Position numbers and translations under genes: made by a program. A stretch of 35,684 bases of DNA from a bacterium (GTDB taxonomy: Bacteria; Actinomycetota; Acidimicrobiia; Spongiisociales; Spongiisociaceae). Below, piece after piece: positions 16,768 through 24,314 of the stretch. Location of the stretch: assembly GCA_028821575.1 (NCBI GenBank), contig JAPPFW010000031.1, positions 1-35,684 on the forward strand, given 5' to 3'. The notes beneath the pieces are model-generated. The model was not told the DNA's origin and searched no databases. It worked only from the letters and a program-made list of their open reading frames with translations. Position 1 is the first letter of the stretch; the number at the start of each line of letters is the position of its first letter.

Positions 16768-16785
16768 GATGGGGCCGGCCCCATC
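16768..16785. promoter_or_regulatory. 18-bp perfect palindrome between the SDR fragment and the antitoxin gene
   Basis: GATGGGGCCGGCCCCATC equals its own reverse complement. It lies about 50 bp after the SDR fragment stop and about 26 bp before the antitoxin operator. It could be a hairpin terminator with a 4-nt loop (no T-run) or a dimer binding site. Confidence 0.55.
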
Positions 16786-16810
16786 TCCATCTTCTATCCG
16801 CAAGCAAGGC

Positions 16811-16829
16811 GTGTTACGGTGTGTAATAC
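16811..16829 (+). promoter_or_regulatory. Antitoxin promoter with near-perfect inverted repeat
   Basis: GTGTTAC (16811-16817) and GTAATAC (16823-16829) form a 6-of-7 inverted repeat, and TGTGTAATAC looks like an extended -10. GAGAAGGAG (16831-16839) follows as RBS for the GTG at 16848. Autoregulation by the RHH antitoxin is the likely use. The relic at about 13955-13975 keeps a worn version of the site. Confidence 0.5.
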
Positions 16830-16847
16830 GGAGAAGGAGTTCTAGAC

Positions 16848-17105
16848 GTGGGTACAAGAACGGTTCGCCTCGATGCTGCTTGCGAGTTGAAGCTGGAAGA
16901 AGTCTGCAAAAGGACCGGCTTGTCGGTTTCGGAGGTGTTGCGGCGTGGCATCGAGGCATACGCGGACTCGGTCGACCAGGCGGCTGAGACCCCGTACGAG
17001 ATCTTCAGTCGTCTCGACCTGGGTCCAGGCGGATATGCTGTTGCTCCGGCCCGTGAGGCAAAGCAGGCAGTGGCCAGAGTCATCAGGGAAAAACACAAAC
17101 GGTGA
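16848..17105 (+). CDS. Type II antitoxin, ribbon-helix-helix / CopG-like
   Basis: This 85-residue protein begins with the RHH strand GTRTVRLDAACELKLEEV, then RTGLSVSEVLRRGIEAYAD (the usual helix-turn-helix of CopG-like antitoxins). It ends with a basic tail AVARVIREKHKR. GTG start, with a strong RBS 8 bases upstream and an operator ahead of it. Its stop TGA lies inside the GTG start region of the toxin (4-bp overlap). It would neutralise the PIN toxin and repress the operon. It is distinct in sequence from the VapB at 10094. Confidence 0.85.
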   Translation: MGTRTVRLDAACELKLEEVCKRTGLSVSEVLRRGIEAYADSVDQAAETPYEIFSRLDLGPGGYAVAPAREAKQAVARVIREKHKR

Positions 17106-17521
17106 CCCTAATCGACGCCGGTCCCTTGGTAGCACTCTTCGACCCATCCGACGGAGCGCATACCGGATGCGTTGATCTGCTCAGAACGATCCACGAGCCG
17201 GTCGTGACCACAGCATGTGTGCTCACCGAGGTTTTCCATCTCTTGTCACCTGCTGGCAAGGGTGCCCGGGGCCTGATGGAATTCGTCGGCAAAGGAGGCC
17301 TACGAGTTTGCGAGCTAGACCGTGCGGACCTGATGAGAGCCTTCGAACTGATGGTCAGGTACGCTGACGCTCCGATGGATCTTGCCGATGCCTCGCTCGT
17401 CGCGATGGCCGAGAAACTAGATCTCCGGAGGATTTTCACGTTGGACCGCAACGACTTCTCCTTCTATCGGATCCGTCTCGGTCATCGCCATACCGAGTTC
17501 GAGGTCATAGGCCCACCCTGA
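17102..17521 (+). CDS. Type II toxin, PIN-domain ribonuclease (VapC-like)
   Basis: A 139-residue PIN protein with Asp5 (LIDAGPLVALFD), Glu43 (LTEVFHLL), Asp93/Asp96 (MDLADASLVAMAE) and Asp115/Asp118 (TLDRNDF), the complete acidic set of a magnesium-dependent RNase. GTG start, overlapping the antitoxin stop. It resembles the group of PIN toxins beginning LIDAGPL rather than the IADTS type at 10311, so the two toxins are not recent copies. It converges with the alcohol dehydrogenase gene (68-bp gap, nothing notable). Confidence 0.88.
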   Translation: MTLIDAGPLVALFDPSDGAHTGCVDLLRTIHEPVVTTACVLTEVFHLLSPAGKGARGLMEFVGKGGLRVCELDRADLMRAFELMVRYADAPMDLADASLVAMAEKLDLRRIFTLDRNDFSFYRIRLGHRHTEFEVIGPP

Positions 17522-17589
17522 GCGCGGAGTCCGCACAAACGTGGGCGAGGGACCTCATCCGCCGAACCCGCGAGCGTGTCAAGGGGCGC

Positions 17590-18627
17590 TCACCCATTCG
17601 TGTGGTCGAGGAGAACCTTCCCGATGGTTCGGTCGGCCTGAACGGTCCGCATGGCCGAATCTGCCTGCGTCCAGGGCAACCGGTGCGTCACCAGCGGGCT
17701 GATGGCCTCAGGATCGCCGGCGATCAACTCCAACGACCTGGCGAATTGGTCGCGGGATGCGGCGGCGCCCCTGATGGTCAGCTCGCGGACCACCACGTCG
17801 ATAGTGTTCGCCACCAGTCGAGCCTCCAGGCCGATGCCGGTGAGAACTACGGTCGAAGCCGGAGGGGCGATGTCCAAGGCTTGGGCGACTGCGGACGAGA
17901 CCCCGGTAACCTCGATGATGGCGTCCGGCCCGGTGATCCACCCCGACTCAGCGAGGGCGTTCTCCAGTTGTTCTGGACTGGCGACGATCTGCGCGCCCAT
18001 TGCTTCACCCAACTCTCGGCGGGCCGGCTGCGGTTCCGAGAGGGCCACAGCCAAGCCCGCCAGCGTGCCGACCAGTACGGTGAGGAGCCCGGCCGGTCCG
18101 CCACCCAGCACGAGCAGGTGCTGTCCCGCGGTGAGGCCGCTGAGCCGAACGAAGTGGAGGGCGCAGGCGAGGGGCTCGATGAAGATCGCCTCTTCCGCCA
18201 CGAGGTCGTCCGGCAGCTTTGTGGTTCGCCATGCCGGAGCGGTGAAGAGGTCGGCGAAGCATCCGTTCCATGTGATTCCCATGTGCCGGCTCTCCAGACA
18301 GACGTTGGGCAGGCCCCGAACACACGAAGTACACGTACGGCACGGAAACAGCGGCTCCACCACCACCCGGTCCCCCACGCGGGGTACGGATGCCCCGTAG
18401 GCGTTCCATCGGCTCCCAGGCCCGACGGCGATCACCTCCGCCACGGACTCATGTCCGAGGACGATGGGAAGGGCCGGCTCCGACACACCCTCCAGGTATA
18501 TGTGGACGTCGGTGGAACACACCCCGCTGACGATCGGCCTCAGAAGGAACTCTCCCCGGCCGGGCTCGGGGTCGGGCAGGTCGACAACCCCGCCCGAACC
18601 GACTCCGGTCATCTGAAAGGCTCTCAT
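17590..18627 (-). CDS. Zinc-dependent alcohol dehydrogenase (MDR family, sorbitol/threonine dehydrogenase-like)
   Basis: A 345-residue medium-chain dehydrogenase. The catalytic zinc site has Cys37 (GVCSTDVH) and GHE at 58-60 (His59, Glu60). The structural zinc lobe has Cys96, Cys99, Cys102 and Cys110 (PCRTCTSCVRGLPNVC). The NAD-binding motif LGGGPAG is near residue 176. ATG start, with GGGGAGG upstream. It is the last gene of the minus-strand importer operon, 91 bp after the cyclase-family gene, so it probably oxidises the imported polyol or a derivative. Confidence 0.93.
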   Translation of the reverse strand: MRAFQMTGVGSGGVVDLPDPEPGRGEFLLRPIVSGVCSTDVHIYLEGVSEPALPIVLGHESVAEVIAVGPGSRWNAYGASVPRVGDRVVVEPLFPCRTCTSCVRGLPNVCLESRHMGITWNGCFADLFTAPAWRTTKLPDDLVAEEAIFIEPLACALHFVRLSGLTAGQHLLVLGGGPAGLLTVLVGTLAGLAVALSEPQPARRELGEAMGAQIVASPEQLENALAESGWITGPDAIIEVTGVSSAVAQALDIAPPASTVVLTGIGLEARLVANTIDVVVRELTIRGAAASRDQFARSLELIAGDPEAISPLVTHRLPWTQADSAMRTVQADRTIGKVLLDHTNG

Positions 18628-18686
18628 CCGGCTACCTCCCCTCCGACGATGCTGGGATCACACCCGAACACCCCCCTAGATGATAT

Positions 18687-18720
18687 GTCAACCACAACTA
18701 CCAACTATCAACTACCAACT
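18687..18720. repeat. Short low-complexity CAACTA/CCAACTA repeat before the alcohol dehydrogenase gene
   Basis: Tandem-like units built on CAACTAC and CAACTAT run up to and into the end of the cyclase gene on the other strand. The unit resembles nothing coding. A second A/C-rich tandem repeat lies 1.1 kb away at 19819, also at a gene end. Confidence 0.55.
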
Positions 18721-19669
18721 AGACCATCGCGATGGGGCGCATGGCGAAGCCTCCGGTGAGGCCCCGCAGCTTGGGCAACAGGGCGACATAGCAGAACTCA
18801 TATCTCGCGTCTGCGGCCAACTGCTCGAGATAGTGCAGCTCGCCGATGTGGACTCCGTGGTCCACCAAGAGATACTCATGGACAGGGTGCCAGCTGTCAC
18901 CGTCCACCGCCGGGAACACCTCCAGCATCGACGTGTCGCTGCCGACGAGAATGGAGCCGTGTTCCTCGATCAGCCAGCGGGCAGCCGCCAGGTTCAACCC
19001 GGAGGTATCGGGGCCTCGCAGCTTCTCGTGATCGGAGCCGGTCTCACCCCACGACCCCAGGGAGCCGGTCCGGATCAACACGACATCGCCGACCCCGAGT
19101 TCCACACCCTGCCCGGCCGCGGCGGCCTGCAAGTCCTCCGGACCGATGGCGGTCCCCGGCGCCAGGACGTCCACTTCGTGCAGCGAGGCGATATCGAGCA
19201 TCACCCCGCGGGCGACTATCGGAGGGGTGGTGTCGGCGCTCGCCTTGCGCGGGCCGAAGTCCCCGCCGTCCTCCGACCAGGTGTAGCCGTTGTACCACTG
19301 GTCATCCGCGCCGGTGGTCATGTGACCAAGGCCGTCTATGTGGGTCCCGATGTGATCCGAGCAGATGACGAGGCCCGAGATGAACGCCATCTCCTTGGTG
19401 TTCGTGGAGGCATCGAGCATCGGGATGTCCTGCTGCCGTTTCGCCAGCGCCGGTGTGCGGAACGACGCAACCTCGGTCGCCGGATGGACCGGTGAACGGA
19501 ACGATGTCCGGTCGACCGGAAGCCCCAGGTCGTATATCCGACCCTCGGAGGCGAGGGCCAGCGCCGCCAGCACGGAGGATGGGGAGATGGCGTTGAGCGC
19601 CCCGATCTCGTCGCCGTCGCCCCACGACCAACCCCACCCGACGCCTTTGCGCCAGCCCCGCTCCGTCAT
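18719..19669 (-). CDS. Cyclase-family metal-dependent hydrolase (kynurenine formamidase-like)
   Basis: About 316 residues from the ATG at 19669. It carries the hallmark HIGTHIDGLGH (about 106-116) of the cyclase/kynurenine formamidase family, with further conserved DIGALN-like and LIRTGSLGSWG segments. The family hydrolyses formamides, cyclic imides, lactones or isatin. The frame opens further to a TTG at 19714, but the ATG at 19669 sits in an ATGA overlap with a short leader ORF that owns the only good RBS, so this start is preferred. It is part of the minus-strand ABC operon. The substrate is unknown. Confidence 0.88.
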   Translation of the reverse strand: MTERGWRKGVGWGWSWGDGDEIGALNAISPSSVLAALALASEGRIYDLGLPVDRTSFRSPVHPATEVASFRTPALAKRQQDIPMLDASTNTKEMAFISGLVICSDHIGTHIDGLGHMTTGADDQWYNGYTWSEDGGDFGPRKASADTTPPIVARGVMLDIASLHEVDVLAPGTAIGPEDLQAAAAGQGVELGVGDVVLIRTGSLGSWGETGSDHEKLRGPDTSGLNLAAARWLIEEHGSILVGSDTSMLEVFPAVDGDSWHPVHEYLLVDHGVHIGELHYLEQLAADARYEFCYVALLPKLRGLTGGFAMRPIAMV

Positions 19670-19698
19670 GCCGGGCGGCCACGCGGAAGGTTGTCCAT
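19666..19698 (-). CDS. Ten-codon leader ORF translationally coupled to the cyclase gene
   Basis: MDNLPRGRPA followed by TGA. Its ATG lies 9 bases after a strong GGAGG, while the cyclase ATG has none. Its stop overlaps the cyclase start as ATGA, the arrangement of a coupled upstream ORF. There is no run of a single amino acid that would suggest classic attenuation. The alternative is that this is an accident and the cyclase begins at TTG 19714 or GTG 19708. Confidence 0.4.
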   Translation of the reverse strand: MDNLPRGRPA

Positions 19699-19818
19699 CT
19701 GATCCCACCTCCAAACCGTGGGCCTCACGCTTCTCCGTGTCCGAACCGACGATAGTTGACCCGTTCGTCCGCCGTCCGCCGTCGGCCGACCACTATCCAC
19801 GACAACGGACGACGGACA

Positions 19819-19859
19819 ACAAGCCACAAGCCACAAGCCACAAGCCACAAGCCACAAGC
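19819..19859. repeat. Tandem heptamer repeat ACAAGCC, five full copies plus a partial
   Basis: Perfect 7-bp units occupy 19819-19853, with ACAAGC continuing to 19859. The flank 19754-19818 is also repetitive (CGTCCGC and GACGGAC units). There is no gene, and the unit length rules out CRISPR. It sits in the 19715-19941 gap between the binding protein and the cyclase gene. Confidence 0.9.
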
Positions 19860-19865
19860 GGCACC

Positions 19866-19895
19866 GGCCCCCGCGTCGTGCGGAACGCGGGGGCC
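19866..19895 (-). terminator. Strong hairpin after the binding-protein gene
   Basis: GGCCCCCGCGT (19866-19876) pairs perfectly with ACGCGGGGGCC (19885-19895), an 11-bp G+C stem with 8-nt loop, 46 bp past the stop on the minus strand. No T-run follows, so it may protect the binding-protein transcript from decay as well as reduce read-through. Confidence 0.65.
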
Positions 19896-19941
19896 GAGAG
19901 TCTGCTTGGTTGTCTGCTAGATGGCTTTCAAGCCGATCCGG

Positions 19942-21372
19942 TTAGAACCCCGGCACTCCGAGGTCGGCACAGGACTGGGCGAATGCGCTATCCATCGCTT
20001 CGGCGATTTCTATCGCTGTCTTCTGGCCAACGAAGAGCTCTGACAGGAAGGTGAACAGGTCACCAAACGAGCAGAGCAGTCGCGGGTCGAGGGCTGCAGC
20101 TGCCGGATACTCGCTGGCGGCTGCCTGGCCCGTCCTCACCGGCGTCGGCAACGCGTCGGGGTCCGGCACCGGGTGGTTGGGATACCTGGACGGCTCGAGA
20201 GACTTCTCGAGGTAGAGCGGATAGCCCTCACCGGTTATGTACTCGACGTATGCACGGGCCGCGGCCTCACGCTCCGAGTCACCTGTCTTCGGAAGCAGGA
20301 CACCCCAATGGTCCGCGCCGTACAGCCAGACGGCCGTCTCGGCGTAGGAGATCGGCAGGAATCCGACCTTCTCCTCCACCGCCTCGGGACCGAAGGCCCC
20401 CAGCAGGTCCGGAATGCAGAAGGATGCGCAGGCCCAGATGGCGCCCTCGTCCTCCATGAAGCTGGTCATCGATGTCGAGAAGTCGATCGCCTCGGCGTTC
20501 TCCTGGAAACACCCGCCGTCCTTCATGTCCCGGAGCGCCTGCAATCGCTTGACGAACTCCGGGTCGGTGAAGCTCGCCTGGCCGCTCTGGAGCCGTTCGA
20601 CCAGGTCGGGATTGGCGACCAGGTAGTCGGCGATCATGGCCTGCTGGACGACCCATCCCATGAACGTCGAGGCCTCGCCGATGATCACGGGCGTGGTACC
20701 GGCGTCGCGCGCCGCGCTGCAGAACGAGAGCATCTCATCCAGCGTGCCCGGAAGCTCCAGGCCCAGGTCCGCTACCACCTTCTTGTTGTACAGCATCCCG
20801 TTCACCGTCGGCGCGGTCAACGGCGCCCAGTAGCGGACACCATTGATCACACCGAACGGGGAGAGTGCGGGAGTGATGTTGTCGGTGAAGGCCATACCGT
20901 CCACCGACAGGAGGTTCTCGGCCGGATTGAGCGTTGCTATGACGCTCGAAAACCCCTCCAGGTAGAGGATGTCCGGTCGCTCACCCGCCGCCCATCGCGG
21001 CAGGACGTTGTCCGACGCGGTCGGTGGGATCATCGTGACCTCGATCGTTGCCCCGGTCAGTTCCTGGAACCCCTCGGTTATGGCGTCGATACCGGCCTGG
21101 TCCCAGTTGGGCCGCCAGAGTTGAAGCTCCACACCCTCGAACGGAAGCGCAGGCTCGGGTTCGGCCATCGCCGTCGTGTCGGGTGCCGCGGTCGTGGTCG
21201 TTGCCTCCGTGGCGGCGACGGTTGCCTCGGTGGCGGCCACCGTTGCTTGGGTCGTGGCCGCGGTCGTGGCCGCGGTCGTGGCCACGTCGGCCTCGTCCTC
21301 GCCGCACGCGAACGCTACCAAGGCCAGGGTCACCCCAAGGATGATCAGTCGTGTAGTTGGTTTCCGTCCCAC
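19942..21372 (-). CDS. Extracellular sugar-binding lipoprotein of an ABC transporter (family 1)
   Basis: This 476-residue lipoprotein has a signal peptide with lipobox LVAFAC, acylated Cys23. A 50-residue linker rich in Thr, Ala and Glu (ATEATVAATEAT repeats) follows. The binding domain begins VELQLWRPNWDQAGIDAITEGF, with PDILYLEGF and later MLYNKKVVADLGLELPGTLDEM, typical of UgpB/MalE-type proteins. GTG start, with GAGGAGGA 5 bases upstream. It follows its permeases after 109 bp. It would capture a sugar or oligosaccharide outside the cell; which one is not readable. Confidence 0.93.
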   Translation of the reverse strand: MGRKPTTRLIILGVTLALVAFACGEDEADVATTAATTAATTQATVAATEATVAATEATTTTAAPDTTAMAEPEPALPFEGVELQLWRPNWDQAGIDAITEGFQELTGATIEVTMIPPTASDNVLPRWAAGERPDILYLEGFSSVIATLNPAENLLSVDGMAFTDNITPALSPFGVINGVRYWAPLTAPTVNGMLYNKKVVADLGLELPGTLDEMLSFCSAARDAGTTPVIIGEASTFMGWVVQQAMIADYLVANPDLVERLQSGQASFTDPEFVKRLQALRDMKDGGCFQENAEAIDFSTSMTSFMEDEGAIWACASFCIPDLLGAFGPEAVEEKVGFLPISYAETAVWLYGADHWGVLLPKTGDSEREAAARAYVEYITGEGYPLYLEKSLEPSRYPNHPVPDPDALPTPVRTGQAAASEYPAAAALDPRLLCSFGDLFTFLSELFVGQKTAIEIAEAMDSAFAQSCADLGVPGF

Positions 21373-21481
21373 TGTTTCCTCCTCTCGACTAGTGGGTTGG
21401 CGGTCGTGCCGGCGAATTCCTTTCGCGGGCAGACCGCCGGTGCGTGAACTCTTCCGGGAAGGCCGGTTGGTGTCATCCCCC

Positions 21482-22330
21482 CTACCTCTCGGTTCCGCTC
21501 AGTCCATGGACCATGTACTTCTGGACGAAGTAGAAGATGGCGATCATCGGGACGCTCGTCACCACAACGTCTGCGAAGACGAGGTTCCACTTGTAGGACG
21601 CGGCAGCCGTCGATCCGGTGGCAAACCGGAACAGGGAGAGAATGAGGGTGTTGTTGTCCGGATCGTTGAGCAGCATGAAAGGGTTCAGGAAGTCGTTCCA
21701 GACAGCCACCATCACGATCACGGTGGTGGTTATCAGGGCGGGCCGCAGCAACGGGATGATTATCCGGACGAGGATGTCGATATTGGAGGCGCCGTCGATT
21801 CGTGCCGCCTCCTCGAGGTGGCGGGGAATGGTGCGGATGAACCCGATCATGAGGAAGACGCCGAGCGGGATGAAGAGAGCCGCATAGAACAAACCCAGCC
21901 CGAGGAGCCCTCCGTAGATCCCGATTCGCTTGAGGGTGAAGATCGTTGCCACGATCGCCGGCGGGACGACCAGGCCGACCAGCATCGCGTACCGCAGTGG
22001 GGTGAGCAGGCGAGACGAACTCCGCACCATGGCCCACGACGCCGCAGCAGAGAGGACCAGGATCAGCGGGATCGCGATTGCCAGAACGATGGCGTTGTTC
22101 AGGAACCCCTGGACCAGTTCCCCCTCCGCGAAGACCACCCCGTAGTTCTCGGTGGCCATCCAGGTCTCGGGCAGACTCAGGCTGGGCGACACCGTCTCCT
22201 GGTAGGGCTTCAGGGAGTTGACAATGACAACCCAGATCGGCGCCCCGACCACCACTACGGCAACCACCGTCAGCACGGCCACCCGCGTGCTTCCTGCAAG
22301 CCGGCGCAGTGGGAGCCGGGTGGTGGTCAT
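21482..22330 (-). CDS. Carbohydrate ABC transporter permease (MalG/UgpE type)
   Basis: This 282-residue permease has six predicted membrane segments and the cytoplasmic EAA loop EEAARIDGASNIDILVRIIIP that docks the ATPase. Upstream in-frame sequence to 23086 belongs to the first permease region. The ATG at 22330 overlaps the stop of that gene (ATGA), fixing the start. Final gene of the permease pair before the binding protein. No ATP-binding subunit is encoded nearby, so a shared MsmK/UgpC-type ATPase elsewhere is implied. Confidence 0.93.
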   Translation of the reverse strand: MTTTRLPLRRLAGSTRVAVLTVVAVVVVGAPIWVVIVNSLKPYQETVSPSLSLPETWMATENYGVVFAEGELVQGFLNNAIVLAIAIPLILVLSAAASWAMVRSSSRLLTPLRYAMLVGLVVPPAIVATIFTLKRIGIYGGLLGLGLFYAALFIPLGVFLMIGFIRTIPRHLEEAARIDGASNIDILVRIIIPLLRPALITTTVIVMVAVWNDFLNPFMLLNDPDNNTLILSLFRFATGSTAAASYKWNLVFADVVVTSVPMIAIFYFVQKYMVHGLSGTER

Positions 22331-23289
22331 AGGGTCACCTCGCTCCGCCGGAGCTTGGTTACCAGTCCGATCATTAGTACGAAGATCGATCCGTACAGGA
22401 CGGTGCTGAGAGCAGCGGCGGATGCGAACCGACCCTCCCCGAACTCCTGGATGATCAGGAAGTTGAGTACCTCTGTCGTCCGCCCGGGCCCACCGTCGGT
22501 CAGCACCACGATGGTCTCGAAGACGTTCAGGGAGACGATCAGGGAAACGACGACCGCGAAGGTCATCGCCGGTGCCAGCAGCGGCAACTTGACGTACCGG
22601 ATCAGGGCTATCGGTCCTGCCCCGTCGATCTTCGCCGCGTCGATCGCATCCGTCGGGATCGAGATGAGCCCGGCCAGGAACACGATCAGGATCATCGGGA
22701 ACCACCGCCAGGCCGTAGCGAGACCGACGACGCCGAGCGTCAGGGACCCGCTTCCGAGCCATGCGATCTGTATGTCGGAACCGGTGACCGCCGAGAGGAC
22801 CGTGTTCACGGTCCCTTTGAGCCCGAGCAGTGCACGGAACACGAACCCGGCCGCCAAGGGTGACAGCACCAGCGGGAGCAGGAACACGGTGCGCAGGATC
22901 CGGTTGCTCCGGGTGTTGCGCTCGAGACCCAGGGCAAGTATGAGCGAACCCACAACCATCGCCCCTGCGCAGATGACGGTGAACTGCAGCGTGCGGAAGA
23001 TCGTCGGCCAGAGCAGACCGTTCTGGTCGAGTCGACGGTAGTTCTCCAGCCCTATCCACTCCAGATCCGACCTGAACGCCGTCCACGAGAAGAGGGACAA
23101 GGCCGCGTTGATGAAGAAGGGCAGTAGATAGAGGCCGATGACCAGCAGAGACGCCGGCCCTACCAGTACCACCAGGTCCCGGACGGTGAAGTCACGCAGG
23201 GTCCGTTTGCCCGACCGCCCGGCGTTCCCCAATCCGGTAGCGGATACCGGGCTACGAGTCGCTGAGGGCGGTGTTTTTGGAGGAGGCAC
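22327..23289 (-). CDS. Carbohydrate ABC transporter permease (MalF/UgpA type)
   Basis: About 320 residues from the GTG at 23289. Six or seven membrane segments begin near LVVLVGPASLLVIGLYLLP. The EAA loop reads IDAAKIDGAGPIALIRYVKLP. The frame stays open to 23427, but that stretch overlaps an apparent palindromic operator, has low protein character and would extend the protein beyond the family norm, so a start at 23289 or slightly inside is preferred; the RBS is weak. First gene of the five-gene minus-strand operon, divergent from an SDR operon. Confidence 0.88.
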   Translation of the reverse strand: MPPPKTPPSATRSPVSATGLGNAGRSGKRTLRDFTVRDLVVLVGPASLLVIGLYLLPFFINAALSLFSWTAFRSDLEWIGLENYRRLDQNGLLWPTIFRTLQFTVICAGAMVVGSLILALGLERNTRSNRILRTVFLLPLVLSPLAAGFVFRALLGLKGTVNTVLSAVTGSDIQIAWLGSGSLTLGVVGLATAWRWFPMILIVFLAGLISIPTDAIDAAKIDGAGPIALIRYVKLPLLAPAMTFAVVVSLIVSLNVFETIVVLTDGGPGRTTEVLNFLIIQEFGEGRFASAAALSTVLYGSIFVLMIGLVTKLRRSEVTL

Positions 23290-23335
23290 GTTCCTCGCCT
23301 GCCGAAGCACCCAGCCGGTGGGTGCAGTTGCAAGA

Positions 23336-23359
23336 GATCGCTGACCTAGGCCAGCGATC
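23336..23359. promoter_or_regulatory. 24-bp near-perfect palindrome in the divergent promoter region, probable operator
   Basis: GATCGCTG (23336-23343) and CAGCGATC (23352-23359) are exact inverted copies around a central CCTAGG. Only one symmetric pair in 24 bp breaks the palindrome. It lies between the divergent ABC and SDR operons, where a LacI- or GntR-type repressor would control both. No regulator gene is in the window. Confidence 0.55.
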
Positions 23360-23505
23360 GGGTAGTCGTCGTCTTGTCGTGACGTTACCAGGCAACGGGC
23401 GACCGGGTACGGGCAAGACGCGTCCACCCGAACCGCCCAAGCCGTACCCAGGTGTTGACCACTAGGCTTCGAGTCCGGCGGCGGTACGGGGAGAGGGGCT
23501 TGAAC

Positions 23506-24303
23506 ATGAGTGAGGACTTCTCAGGGCAGGTAGCGATCATCACAGGGGCTTGTGGCGGGATAGGTGAAGCGATCGTCAGATCGTTTGCCTCGGCCGGAGC
23601 AAGCGTCGCTTTGTGTGACACGCGGGAACCGGAGCTCGATGAGTTGACCGGGCAACTGCGGAGCGCGGGCTCGGTCGTCAAGAGCCAAGTCGTGGATGTC
23701 ACCGACAACGACGAAGCCGAAGCATTCTGCTCGGCCGTGGCGCGGGACCTGGGATCGATCGACCATCTGATCAACACGGTCGGCGTGGTCGACCACGTCG
23801 GTGACGTGGTGCAGCTCTCGCTCGAGTCCTGGAACAGGTGCCTGTCCACGAACCTCACCTCCGCATTCATAATGGCCAAACACGCCGTGCCTCACATGGT
23901 CCCCGCCGGTGGCGGGTCGATAGTCAACATCGCGTCGGTGTCGGCTTTCGGCAACCAGTTCGGAGCCATGGCCTACTCCGTTTCCAAGGCGGGCATGGTC
24001 TCCCTCACCAAGAGCGAAGCCATCGACCTTGCCCGGCACAACATCCGGGCCAACGTGGTCTGTCCGGGATCTGTCTACACGCCGCTGGTCGACCTGGCGG
24101 TCGTGCTAACCGCGGCGGACACCGGACGCACCCCCGATGAGACCCGCGCCGACTGGGAGGAGCAGTACCCGACCGGTCGCTTCTCGCATCCTCACGAGGT
24201 GGCCGACCTGGTCCTGTTCCTCTGCTCTCCCCGGGCGGCGAACATCACCGGTTCCAGCTTCGTGGTCGATGGGGGCCTGACGGCGCTCCTACCCGAACGG
24301 TAG
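23506..24303 (+). CDS. Short-chain dehydrogenase/reductase (SDR)
   Basis: This 265-residue SDR has TGACGGIGEAIV near residue 14, Asp after beta2 (VALCDTREP), NTVGV in place of NNAG, catalytic Ser in NIASVS, YSVSK and the C-terminal TGSSFVVDGGL. ATG 23506 is preferred to upstream in-frame codons because GAGAGGGG precedes it and the Rossmann strand starts at residue 9. It opens the plus-strand operon with a second SDR 11 bp downstream. Confidence 0.93.
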   Translation: MSEDFSGQVAIITGACGGIGEAIVRSFASAGASVALCDTREPELDELTGQLRSAGSVVKSQVVDVTDNDEAEAFCSAVARDLGSIDHLINTVGVVDHVGDVVQLSLESWNRCLSTNLTSAFIMAKHAVPHMVPAGGGSIVNIASVSAFGNQFGAMAYSVSKAGMVSLTKSEAIDLARHNIRANVVCPGSVYTPLVDLAVVLTAADTGRTPDETRADWEEQYPTGRFSHPHEVADLVLFLCSPRAANITGSSFVVDGGLTALLPER

Positions 24304-24314
24304 GAGTCCCGAAC

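Noticed and set aside
19819-19859. CRISPR-like array
   Set aside because: Seven-base units without spacers; a simple tandem repeat.
21176-23041. 621-codon plus-strand open frame
   Set aside because: Opposite two ABC permeases and the binding-protein signal region; no domain and a biased composition.
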